A DNA stretch of 34,626 bases from an uncultured Pseudanabaenaceae cyanobacterium (lineage in GTDB: Bacteria > Cyanobacteriota > Cyanobacteriia > PCC-9006 > JAAUQQ01). The position numbers and the translations under genes are program-made. This document shows, in pieces, positions 16,815 to 24,672 of the stretch (its first letter is position 1; every line of letters starts with the position of its first letter). The DNA lies in contig CALLAT010000168.1 in assembly GCA_938002085.1 (NCBI GenBank), positions 1 to 34,626 on the forward strand, written 5' to 3'. Below the pieces are notes generated by a model that saw only the letters and a list, made by a program, of their open reading frames with translations, searched no databases and had not been told where the DNA came from.

Positions 16815-18024
16815 GGGGAAAGCTCTCTAGGAGGGGCACTTCACTAATGATTTCGATTGTGTCTAGAGCTGGCTTTACCTGAGTGGGACGGCTAAGCAGT
16901 CGACCTCTTTCCCTAATCCTTACCCCGAAAGGATCCAAGGAACCGAACGCAAAAACTTAGGCTTTCAGCCTTGGCTTTTTTGGGTCTCTTCAGAAAAGAG
17001 AGGGATGGGATAGGACCTATCGCCTCTTTTCAAACTCAGATGGCTTACGTACAGGCTGAGCGACCGAACAGGCCTGGCCATAACTAGACAACAATGCGAT
17101 CGCAGCAGTGACCGATGGCATAACTGCTGCGAGGACTAACACCCAATGGAATCAGCGACTGGCCACGCGAGAAAACGCGGAAGAAGCTATTAATTCTATA
17201 TATATCAATTGCTCCTAGGGATTGTCTTTGGCTGCTTACACTAGTTTTTTAAGTCGATGAATAGACTTTTTGATACTGGGAATGTATCTTCATCTCGGTT
17301 GATGTTGTCTGGTTTATGAGAGTCTAATTCGGCCGTTTTACCCGTGTCTTTGAATTGTGATGCGAGGAAATATACTCAGGTGAGTTGCGGGAAATCTTAT
17401 AGACGAGGGCTGAAGGTTTGGCCGAGACAAGCTGCTTTATGAACTTGCCTCGTGATAGCCCTTGAGTAAGGCTGGGGCTCTTTTAAGCGATGTTTCGTCT
17501 TGTGGCTGAAGAGGAGGGGCTCTCCTGATTCGTGAGTTGTCTATGGCCTTAACAGCTGGAAGTTTTTGAGAATCAGGTCTCCTGAAAATTGAAGGTCGTT
17601 AAGATAAACTCTGACCTGATGTAAATAATGTTTCTCTTTATTTCTTCTGTGAGGATTATTTCCTGAGGTGCTGGTACTGAAGCAGAGCATGATTACGTGA
17701 TGTTTTAACCAAAGTTCCGGATAAAATAAGTGGGCTTACTGCATTAAATTTCCCCCCATATCTGTGTTTATGGCACTGTCTTGAGTGGATGGGTGTGGGT
17801 CGGCTCCTTCGTTTGTCTATCAGCTGAAGGGGGTGAAATTTCATGACATCGATGTTCAGATGATGCCCTTACATTTCGCAATCTAGGTGATGGACGATGG
17901 CTTGGGTGACTCTGTTTCGCGCAGTTCATCATCCGCCCCAGCAAGGTTCGTCGAGTCCTCCTTCACCATGGAACAATGGAAACTGGTCGAGTGTTTCGGC
18001 CAAAGCCCCATTCTTGTCAGCTCC
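16815..18024. other. Long gene-poor, AT-rich intergenic region with small hairpins
   Basis: This is about 1.2 kb between divergent genes with no credible coding frame. Near the GH9 side are two small hairpins: ATCCTT/AAGGAT with a 7-base loop (16916-16934) and AGGCT-TTC-AGCCT (16959-16971). The second is followed by TTTTTT on the + strand and by AAGTTTTT on the - strand. On the - strand it could act as an attenuator about 145 bases before the GH9 start. The part from 17170 to 17700 is distinctly AT-rich. Promoters for both flanking genes must lie here, but I cannot place them. Confidence 0.4.
16955..16981. terminator. Possible attenuator or terminator hairpin upstream of the GH9 gene
   Basis: A 5-base-pair stem (AGGCT/AGCCT, loop TTC) has T runs on both exits. 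The stem is short, so this is a weak candidate. Its position in the GH9 leader suggests control of transcript elongation if it is real. Confidence 0.3.
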
Positions 18025-19122
18025 ATGCCCTCAGTCGCGCCTGCTAACCCAGCTCTGAAGATCCTGTTTGTCTCCACTTCGGTAGGCCCTTTGGGCAGTG
18101 GCATGGGCGGTGGTGTAGAACTGACGCTCCTGAACTTGGCAAAGGCCCTTCAGTTGCGGGGACATCTAGTGCAGACCTTAGCTCCGGTGAAATCTATTAG
18201 TAAAGGCATTGATATTATTCAGGTGCCTGGGCAACTTCAGGCCACGGCTCAAACCCAGGGACGAGCTGCGACGGTGGAAATGCCTGCCGATGCCGTGATT
18301 GCTAACCTCTGGGAGCATGCGAGGCAGAGGCAGGATGACTACGATATCGTTGTCAATTTTGCCTATGACTGGTTGCCGCTGTTTCTCACGTCTTTTTTTA
18401 AAACGCCCGTCGTTCATCTGATTAGTATGGGCTCGCTGACGGATGCTATGGATGGCATGATTGCTCAGACCCTGGAGCAGTTTCCCCACAGCATTGCTGT
18501 ACATAGTGGCATCCAAGCAGGCACGTTTGGGGCGATCGCCAATTTCCCCCAGCGCTGCACCATTCTCGCCAATGGCTTTGACCTCTCGCGCTACCAGTTT
18601 CAGCCCGCCGCCCAAGCACAACTGGGCTGGGTGGGCCGCATTGCGCCCGAAAAAGGATTGGAGGATGCGGTGGCTGCGACAGCTAAAACCCAAACCCCGC
18701 TAAAAATCTGGGGTGCAATGGAGCATCCCGACTACTGGGCGGAGATTCAGCAGCGTTTTCCCAATGCTCCTTTGGACTATTGCGGTTTCCTCTCGACAGA
18801 AGACTTGCAGAAGCAACTAGGACTTTGCCAGGGCCTGGTGATGACGCCGAAGTGGGTGGAGGCCTTTGGCAATGTCGCGATTGAAGCCTTGGCCTGTGGC
18901 GTACCAGTGGTTTCCTATGGGCGCGGGGGACCGCTGGAAATTATTGAGCATGGGGTCACGGGCTATTTGGTTGAGCCAGATTCGGTGGAGGGACTGGTGG
19001 GTGCGATCGCCCAGTTAGACAAAATAGATCGAGCCACCTGTCGTGCCCAGGCGGAAGCCAAGTACTCCCTGGAGGCCATGGGCGAGCGGACAGAGGCTTG
19101 GTTGCGGAAGAGTTTGGATTAA
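18025..19122 (+). CDS. Glycosyltransferase family 4 (GT-B fold)
   Basis: This retaining GT4-type enzyme transfers a sugar from a nucleotide-sugar donor to a glycan or lipid acceptor. The N-terminal half begins at ILFVSTSVGPLGSG and continues with GGGVELTLLNLAKALQLRGH. The C-terminal half has LGWVGRIAPEKGLEDAV, the donor-binding segment VEAFGNVAIEALACGVPVVS and RGGPLEIIEHGVTGYLV, including the conserved glutamates (E-x7-E pattern) at EAFGNVAIE. The frame is open to a GTG at 17887, with further ATG codons at 17890 and 17968. I chose 18025 because the conserved fold starts ten residues later and the longer lead is low-complexity. No signal peptide is seen. The stop codon lies within an inverted repeat shared with the convergent gene. 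It is not part of a visible polysaccharide cluster, so the acceptor is unknown. Confidence 0.87.
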   Translation: MPSVAPANPALKILFVSTSVGPLGSGMGGGVELTLLNLAKALQLRGHLVQTLAPVKSISKGIDIIQVPGQLQATAQTQGRAATVEMPADAVIANLWEHARQRQDDYDIVVNFAYDWLPLFLTSFFKTPVVHLISMGSLTDAMDGMIAQTLEQFPHSIAVHSGIQAGTFGAIANFPQRCTILANGFDLSRYQFQPAAQAQLGWVGRIAPEKGLEDAVAATAKTQTPLKIWGAMEHPDYWAEIQQRFPNAPLDYCGFLSTEDLQKQLGLCQGLVMTPKWVEAFGNVAIEALACGVPVVSYGRGGPLEIIEHGVTGYLVEPDSVEGLVGAIAQLDKIDRATCRAQAEAKYSLEAMGERTEAWLRKSLD

Positions 19123-19143
19123 GCCGTAGCCTGCTTAATCCAA
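19114..19143. terminator. Inverted repeat spanning both stop codons of two convergent genes
   Basis: TTGGATTAAGC (19114-19124) and its exact complement (19133-19143) form an 11-base-pair stem around an 8-base loop. Each arm contains the last codons of one gene: both proteins end Leu-Asp-stop (TTGGATTAA), read in opposite directions. It can act as a shared bidirectional terminator, though no T tract follows. Confidence 0.55.
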
Positions 19144-19359
19144 GATCTCGAAGCTACTGACCTCGAAGACAGGGCCAATCATGGCGATCGTCATGACATC
19201 GCCACGAACCTGCCCCGTGACTTTCGCCTGCTTTCCTTCTTGTTGAAGCTTGGAGTCTGGCTCCAGCAGTTCATAGGTTTCATCTGCCGTAATTAAGGCC
19301 CAGGTATTAGGGCCAAAGGGCTTACGCTCCAGCTTGCCTTCGAGGGTTTGGATTGCCAT
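19135..19359 (-). CDS. Small conserved hypothetical protein, OB-fold-like
   Basis: This 74-residue protein has a pattern of alternating strands: TLEGKLERKPFGPNTWALIT, then TYELLEP, then a helix-like KLQQEGKQ, then AKVTGQVRGDVMTIAMIGP and FEVSSFEIL. The arrangement, with a GKxAKVTGxVR centre, resembles small OB-fold beta barrels found in cyanobacteria and other bacteria, where the function is usually unknown. There is no signal peptide, cysteine or catalytic motif. The ATG at 19359 lies 97 bases beyond the subtilase stop on the same strand, with a strong GGCCATGGC inverted repeat between them, so co-transcription is possible but not assured. It ends only 12 bases from the glycosyltransferase stop. 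Confidence 0.7.
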   Translation of the reverse strand: MAIQTLEGKLERKPFGPNTWALITADETYELLEPDSKLQQEGKQAKVTGQVRGDVMTIAMIGPVFEVSSFEILD

Positions 19360-19400
19360 GGGGGAGATGCTCTATGTCAGAAAAATGTGATGCACCGTAG

Positions 19401-19421
19401 GGCCATGGCATCGCCATGGCC
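19401..19421. repeat. Perfect 9-base-pair hairpin GGCCATGGC / GCCATGGCC
   Basis: The two arms (19401-19409 and 19413-19421) are separated by only three bases. The hairpin lies between the subtilase stop and the start of the small downstream gene on the - strand. No T run follows directly, so it may stabilise or process the transcript rather than terminate it. Confidence 0.5.
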
Positions 19422-19455
19422 AGTCTCTTAGAGTTGGTCAAAGGTCAGACCCAGT

Positions 19456-21219
19456 CTATTCCGCCCGCGTTGCCAGCCGAACCAACGCGTAACAAAGCAC
19501 CGCATTGACCAGCAGATAAATCCGCGAAATGGGATTGGAGCCAAACCAAATCAAATTTGGCATGAACAATCCATAGACCGTCAGCGCTCCGGTCATACCC
19601 AGGCCGCTACCCACCGCAAACCACTTACCACTGGGATGGCCCAGCATTGCGGCCATAAAGAGGAATGGCACTAGAGCGCTAGCTGTAATGGGGCTTAAGG
19701 CAAAACCGCCTCGGAAAATCGTGCCCCATTCCGCAATAGAGCTGCCAATCAGGCGCAGCGGCCATTGGGGACAATCGGCAAAGTACAGCCCCTTGAAAAA
19801 GAACAGGCCGCAGCTTCCCAGCACGACGCCCACAAAAAGGCTCCAGCTCCAGCGGCGAGGCAGGCCATCCCGCACCGTTGTGGACAGCACCCAGGCCAGA
19901 CCCAGCATTAGAAGCTTGGGGAGTAGCTGCATTGCTCTGGGATTGAACCACCAGCGGCGAGAAATAAAACTGCTATTCAGACCCAGGCTCTGGGTGGCGT
20001 CCTTGTTGGCTGCCATGGACATGGCGGTGGCTGCATTGAGTTTCCCGGCCCCGAAGTGATTCAGGGGATCTTTGTCCACAGGGGTGGCGGACTGGGTCAA
20101 AATGCGTTCGATTTGGTCCGGGTTCTGGATGCCTTGGGCGCGAATCAGCGCTGCCACACCTGCCACATGGGGCGAGGCCATGCTGGTGCCTTGGAAATAT
20201 TCGAAGATGGACTTGCCGGTCTTGGCATCCACGGTGTTTTGCAAAATGCCCGTGGTGCGATCGCTAGAGCTAACAATTGCTCCCCCCGGTGCAGAAATAT
20301 CCACCCCGGCACCATAGTTGGAATAGCCTGCTTTTTGCCCATCCGGTCCCGTCGCAGAAACAGAAATGACATGGTTGTAGCGACCGGGGAATTCAGAAGC
20401 ATTGCGACCGGCGTTACCGGCAGCGGCAACGATGGTTACGCCTTTGCGGTGGGCGTAGGCGATCGCCTCGTCCATGGCTTCACTAAAGCCACCGCCACCC
20501 AGACTCATATTGATCACATCGGCATTGTGGTCCGCAGCAAACCGAATCGCCTCGGCAATATCAGAGGTGGTGCCACCGCCACTGGCAGCCAAAACCTTGA
20601 GAGGCATGATTTTGGCTTCGTAGGCAATGCCTGCAACGCCATGGCTGTTATTGGTGGATTGGGCGACGGTGCCTGCGACGTGGGTGCCATGGCCATGGTC
20701 ATCGCTGGCATCCCGGCGATCGTTGACGAAGTCGTAGCCAGCAACCAACTTGGTTTGCTTGAGGTCTGAGACGCGACTCACGCCGGTATCAATCACGGCG
20801 ACGGTGACGCCCTTGCCGCGACTGGTCTGCCAAGCTTCGGTCATGCCGATGCTCTGGAGGTTCCACTGGCGACTGAAGTCCGGGTCGTTGGGTGCGAAGG
20901 AGGCCTTGTAGTTGTAGTTGGGTTCGATGTATTCCGTAGCCTTGCTCAGCGCTGAGCCCCGGAGGGCCTTGAGCATTGACTGCTCCCCCTCGACAACGAT
21001 GAGGTGATCCTCCTGGGAGAATTCACTGTTGTAGCGAGGGGTCAGCTGGAAGTCATTGCTGAGACTGGCTAGATTCTGCTCCAGCTGACTTTCACTAATA
21101 TCCTCTCTAAAATCTAAAACAATTGAGCTGAATTCGCCCTGACTTTCTAAACCATGGAAATTAAAAAGTGCCCAACCTATACCGCATAGGAAGAGCAGGA
21201 GCAGTACGAAACGCTTCAT
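19456..21219 (-). CDS. Subtilisin-family (S8) serine protease with C-terminal membrane domain
   Basis: This is a 587-residue secreted or membrane-bound peptidase starting at the ATG at 21219, just before the signal-like MKRFVLLLLFLCGIGWALF. A longer frame to 21270 is disfavoured because it would bury that signal. Residues about 30-105 resemble an inhibitor-type propeptide. The S8 domain (about 115-385) carries the full triad: Asp144 in AVIDTG, His177 in HGHGTHVAGT and Ser346 in GTSMASPHVAG, with the oxyanion asparagine in AAAGNAG. After about 420 come five hydrophobic segments ending near TRAE, so the protease faces the periplasm or lumen while the tail crosses the membrane several times. Soluble subtilases lack this tail. 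The substrate is unknown. It heads a possible two-gene unit with the small OB-like protein. Confidence 0.92.
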   Translation of the reverse strand: MKRFVLLLLFLCGIGWALFNFHGLESQGEFSSIVLDFREDISESQLEQNLASLSNDFQLTPRYNSEFSQEDHLIVVEGEQSMLKALRGSALSKATEYIEPNYNYKASFAPNDPDFSRQWNLQSIGMTEAWQTSRGKGVTVAVIDTGVSRVSDLKQTKLVAGYDFVNDRRDASDDHGHGTHVAGTVAQSTNNSHGVAGIAYEAKIMPLKVLAASGGGTTSDIAEAIRFAADHNADVINMSLGGGGFSEAMDEAIAYAHRKGVTIVAAAGNAGRNASEFPGRYNHVISVSATGPDGQKAGYSNYGAGVDISAPGGAIVSSSDRTTGILQNTVDAKTGKSIFEYFQGTSMASPHVAGVAALIRAQGIQNPDQIERILTQSATPVDKDPLNHFGAGKLNAATAMSMAANKDATQSLGLNSSFISRRWWFNPRAMQLLPKLLMLGLAWVLSTTVRDGLPRRWSWSLFVGVVLGSCGLFFFKGLYFADCPQWPLRLIGSSIAEWGTIFRGGFALSPITASALVPFLFMAAMLGHPSGKWFAVGSGLGMTGALTVYGLFMPNLIWFGSNPISRIYLLVNAVLCYALVRLATRAE

Positions 21220-21579
21220 CGTTGTCTCAGTGGCTGGGAATTGATTTGAACCTAACAAATAGAACAACAAGCTCTCTGTCTAAAAATCGGGAAATTAGGG
21301 TTTGGAGCGGGGCTTGTTACAGAAAATTAACGATATGAACTTTGCTCTGGATAAATTAAATTTGAGCCGACTGTTGGGCTGTAGAAACGAGGATGAGATG
21401 AAACCGTTGGGCATCTAACGCGACTGTGGACATGGCATCGCTTGTCCCTAGGGGGGTTTTGGGTCTTCTTCATTCCCATTCCTTGGGTCTTTGTCTTGAT
21501 TACATCGCCCAGCGCTGCTCAGCGCTAAAAATCTGATTAAACTGGGAAACCAGACCCCATTTTCTGCTCTCCCCCCGCC
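21220..21579. other. Divergent intergenic region between the subtilase and methyltransferase genes
   Basis: These 360 bases have no supported gene. The part next to the subtilase (21240-21370) is AT-rich and probably holds its promoter. No clear palindrome or terminator was seen. Confidence 0.4.
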
Positions 21580-22224
21580 ATGCTCCTCGATGCCACCCAG
21601 CGCAACAAGCTTGATCCCAGCAATGATCTGCTGTTCTATGATGCGCCCCGTTTTGTCACCCATGTGGACGAGGGCTTCATTGCACAATTAACGGAGCTGT
21701 ATAGCGCTCATCTCTCTCCCAACAGCCGCATCCTCGACCTGATGAGTAGCTGGGTATCCCACCTTCCCTCAGAGATGACCTTTGACCATGTGGAGGGCCA
21801 TGGCATGAATGCCGAGGAGTTAGCTCGCAACAAGCGGTTGGATCATTACTTTGTTCAAAATCTAAATGAAGATCCCAAGCTGCCCTTGGCAGACAGCAGC
21901 TTCGATGCAGTGCTGAATACCGTGTCGGTGCAGTACTTGCAGCAGCCCGAACTGGTCTTTGCCGAGGTGCGACGGATTCTCAAGCCCGGCGGGATCGCAA
22001 TCTTTAGCTTTTCCAATCGCATGTTCTATCAAAAGGCGATCGCGGCTTGGCGAGATGGCTCCGAAGCGGAGCGGGTGGAGTTGGTCAAGCAATACTTTGC
22101 CCAAACGCCGGGTTTTAGTGAGCCCGAAGTGCAGTCCAAAACCGGTGGAGCCAGTGCCATTTTTCAAATGTTTGGCTTGCCTGGCGGTGATCCCTTCTAT
22201 GCCGTCATAGCCAAGGCGGTATAA
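21580..22224 (+). CDS. Class I SAM-dependent methyltransferase
   Basis: This 214-residue protein has the Rossmann-type methyltransferase layout. Motif I reads SRILDLMSSWVSHLP, which differs from the usual glycine-rich DxGxGxG. An acidic residue after the second strand lies in the DHVEGHGMN region, LPLADSSFDAVLNTVSVQYL fits motif II, and EVRRILKPGGIAIFSFSNR is the classical post-motif III segment. The DLMSSWVSHLP variant occurs in a cyanobacterial and plant group of small methyltransferases of unknown substrate. There is no signal peptide. It lies 233 bases upstream of bicA on the same strand and is probably a separate unit. The ATG at 21580 fits the conserved start of similar proteins. The methyl acceptor cannot be inferred. 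Confidence 0.85.
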   Translation: MLLDATQRNKLDPSNDLLFYDAPRFVTHVDEGFIAQLTELYSAHLSPNSRILDLMSSWVSHLPSEMTFDHVEGHGMNAEELARNKRLDHYFVQNLNEDPKLPLADSSFDAVLNTVSVQYLQQPELVFAEVRRILKPGGIAIFSFSNRMFYQKAIAAWRDGSEAERVELVKQYFAQTPGFSEPEVQSKTGGASAIFQMFGLPGGDPFYAVIAKAV

Positions 22225-22447
22225 GACGCTGGAAAACCCAAATACTGGGAAAACAATCGAATTCTAAAGGGATCAGCTCAGAGGAAATTCATCGGTTACA
22301 CTGCAACCCTGAATGGCAAGGAGTCGATGCTTATACCCTGCCGTTTCATCTCTGTTCGGAGTCGGTTTAACCGCTGATTTTGCAATGGTCAGATTTGGTC
22401 CCCCCTTTCGGTAAATCCCCGAAGTCCTGGAACCAGATCGTTTCTCT

Positions 22448-22451
22448 GGAG
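22448..22451 (+). promoter_or_regulatory. Ribosome binding site deciding the bicA start
   Basis: GGAG sits six bases before the ATG at 22458, a good Shine-Dalgarno match. It supports that start over the in-frame codon 26 positions earlier at 22380, which would add a lead absent from BicA. Confidence 0.6.
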
Positions 22452-22457
22452 AACCCT

Positions 22458-24143
22458 ATGCAGTTGGTCCAAGGCTTCGATTCGCGTCATCTGCGGGGAG
22501 ACTTTTTTGGTGGTTTAACGGCGGCAGTGGTCGCCCTCCCCCTGGCATTGGCGTTTGGTGTTTCCTCCGGTTTGGAAGGGGGAGCGATCGCCGGTCTTTA
22601 TGGCGCTATTTTTGTTGGCTTTTTTGCGGCTTTCTTTGGGGGTACCCCCTCTCAAGTTTCCGGCCCCACGGGCCCCATGGCAGCCTTCATGGCGAATACG
22701 GTCTTGGCGGGGCTAGTGGCGCTCCATCCCGATGAGCCATTACGAGCAGTGGCCTTGGCCTTTGCCGTGGTCATCCTGGCGGGGCTATTTCAAATTTTGT
22801 GTGGTGTCTTGCGCCTGGGCAAGTACATCACCTTGATTCCTTACACCGTGATTTCGGGCTTTATGTCCGGCATTGGAGTGCTGATTATTGTGCCTCAGCT
22901 GGTCCCCCTGTTGGGCCTGGATTTTAAGGGCACCGTTTGGGAAACGCTTCAGGCTTTGCCAGGACTCATCCCCCAGACGAATCTTGCAGCGCTGGGCCTA
23001 GGGATTTTGACCCTGTTCATTGTTTTTTGCTCCCCGGCTCGTCTGAATCGCATTGTGCCTGCCCCACTCCTAGCGCTTGTCATTTGCACGCTTGTTTCCC
23101 AAAGCCTGCCTGGTACGGAGAGCTTGCCTCGCATTGGTGAGATCCCTTCGGGCCTGCCCACGCCTCAGTTTCCCAAAGTGGGCTGGGAGGATGTCAAGCC
23201 GCTCTTGAGTTACGGCATTATGTTAGGCACCCTAGGGGCGATTGATTCGCTCTTGACCTCTCTTGTTGCCGATAATATTACTCGCACCCAACATGACTCT
23301 GACCGCGAGCTGATTGGTCAGGGCATTGGCAACTGTATTTCTGGGGCCATGGGCGGTTTGCCCGGAGCAGGGGCCACCATGCGCACCGTGATTAACTCCC
23401 AGGCGGGCGGTAAGACTCGTCTGTCTGGCATGTTCCATGCCGTCGTTTTGCTCGTGATCACCCTAGGGGCTGGCGGGTTAACCTCGGCGATTCCCTTAAC
23501 GGTGCTGGCTGGCATCTTAATCAAGGTGGGGGTCGATATTATCGACTGGGGGTTTTTGCTGCGAGCCCATCGCATTTCCTGGAGAGCCACGGGGATTATG
23601 TACGGGGTCATGTTTTTGACGGCCTTTGTCAATCTGGTTTTGGCCGTGGGCGTGGGCATGTTCGTAGCCAATGTGCTGACCCTGCAAAGCCTGACGGAGT
23701 TGCAGATGGAGCAGGTCCGGGCGGTGACTGACCCGGCGGATGATGAGCTGTTGAGCGATCGCGAGCGAGAACTGCTCGGTGATGCCCATGGCCGCATCAT
23801 GCTGTTTCGCCTGGGCGGTCCCATGAGCTTTGGCGCGGCCAAGGCCATTTCTCGCCGCATGGCCATCGTCAAAGACTATGACGTGCTGATTCTGGATGTG
23901 AGTGATGTACCGCTCTTGGGGGTGACGGCTTCCTTGGCGATCGAAACCATGGTCAAAGAAGCCCGTTCCAAAAAGCGCGAGGTCTTTCTGGTGGGTGCAA
24001 CGGGGCGAATCCGCCGCCGTCTCCAGCGCTTGCGAGTGATGGAACTGCTGCCCACCAGCCATCAGACAGATTCTCGCCTCGTGGCCCTAGAGGCCGCTGC
24101 TATTTCCTTGCAGGAGATACCGAGTGGCGCTGCAAATGTTTGA
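22458..24143 (+). CDS. bicA: SulP-family anion transporter, BicA-type bicarbonate transporter
   Basis: This is a 561-residue SLC26/SulP protein. The N-terminus (RGDFFGGLTAAVVALPLALAFGV) and GTPSQVSGPTGPM, YTVISGFMSGIGVLI and the segment AIDSLLTSLVADNITRTQHD match the cyanobacterial BicA group. BicA is a low-affinity, high-flux Na+/bicarbonate symporter of the plasma membrane in the CO2-concentrating mechanism. The Asp and Thr of IDSLLTSL are where BicA binds Na+. About a dozen hydrophobic segments (to about residue 410) precede a cytoplasmic STAS domain (about 430-550, DVSDVPLLGVTASLAIE). A sulfate or other SulP specificity cannot be excluded from sequence. The start at 22458 is fixed by an upstream GGAG. 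It is apparently monocistronic. Together with raf1 and pcxA it makes carbon acquisition a theme of the window. Confidence 0.85.
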   Translation: MQLVQGFDSRHLRGDFFGGLTAAVVALPLALAFGVSSGLEGGAIAGLYGAIFVGFFAAFFGGTPSQVSGPTGPMAAFMANTVLAGLVALHPDEPLRAVALAFAVVILAGLFQILCGVLRLGKYITLIPYTVISGFMSGIGVLIIVPQLVPLLGLDFKGTVWETLQALPGLIPQTNLAALGLGILTLFIVFCSPARLNRIVPAPLLALVICTLVSQSLPGTESLPRIGEIPSGLPTPQFPKVGWEDVKPLLSYGIMLGTLGAIDSLLTSLVADNITRTQHDSDRELIGQGIGNCISGAMGGLPGAGATMRTVINSQAGGKTRLSGMFHAVVLLVITLGAGGLTSAIPLTVLAGILIKVGVDIIDWGFLLRAHRISWRATGIMYGVMFLTAFVNLVLAVGVGMFVANVLTLQSLTELQMEQVRAVTDPADDELLSDRERELLGDAHGRIMLFRLGGPMSFGAAKAISRRMAIVKDYDVLILDVSDVPLLGVTASLAIETMVKEARSKKREVFLVGATGRIRRRLQRLRVMELLPTSHQTDSRLVALEAAAISLQEIPSGAANV

Positions 24144-24672
24144 GATTGTCCTCTGGTTTGAGGCAAGGGATTCGGAGGTTTCAAGCTAGACCATGCTATT
24201 TAGGCTGGAGTCTGTCTGTTGACTCTGAATCACTCGTAAGTCGCTCAGAGATCATAGATAAGCTGGATTTTCTGGCTGATGCTCCGTCATCCTGCTGTTT
24301 GCGGTGGAAATGACTGCTTTTAGAGGTTGAACAGCCTGTGGGGGGTCTAACCCCTCTTAAAAAAATGCATAGATTTGAATCTTGACACTCAGTCAATGAA
24401 GCACTTGCTACATCTTTCTTAGGGCAATTTTGTTTTGCTTGAGGAGAAGTAAATCCTTGCGGGGTGGGGGGTGAAGGCATTTTGAAATGCTGCCATTTGC
24501 ACCTAAAGTATGTCCAAGTTGAAAGACTTCGCTGTTGCTGCTCTGCAAACGAAAGAGTTGGTTGACTGTGTCCCTGTTGTCATTGGCATTTCGTGCACAC
24601 CTCCTCCGATGTGTAGAAGCAATCGGCGTTGTGTTTGAGCAACTTTGCCGCTTATTCCGAAGGCTGTGACCC
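24144..24672. other. Intergenic region upstream of the GGDEF-EAL receptor gene
   Basis: These 529 bases have no credible gene; the frames present look like random translation. No strong palindrome, terminator or repeat was found. It should contain the promoter of the downstream gene. Confidence 0.4.

Noticed and set aside
16870-16981. c-di-GMP or similar riboswitch ahead of the GH9 gene
   Set aside because: A GTGGGACG string is present, but the required paired elements and receptor segments cannot be drawn, and it is on the strand opposite to the gene.
16877-17040. Possible third copy of the hairpin element, with ends ACCTGAGTGGGAC and TTCAAACTCAGAT
   Set aside because: Each end matches the true terminal repeat imperfectly (about 11 and 10 of 13), the internal hairpins lack TAAA/TTTA loops, and there is no flanking direct repeat.
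17656-17844. 62-codon frame on the - strand in the long gap
   Set aside because: There is no ribosome site, no family pattern, and the composition looks random.
20056-20769. 237-codon frame on the + strand inside the subtilase gene
   Set aside because: It is antisense to the catalytic domain; the long open frame follows from GC-rich codon bias in the real gene.
24196-24480. 94-codon frame on the - strand upstream of the GGDEF-EAL gene
   Set aside because: The composition is low-complexity and not protein-like, with no supporting context.
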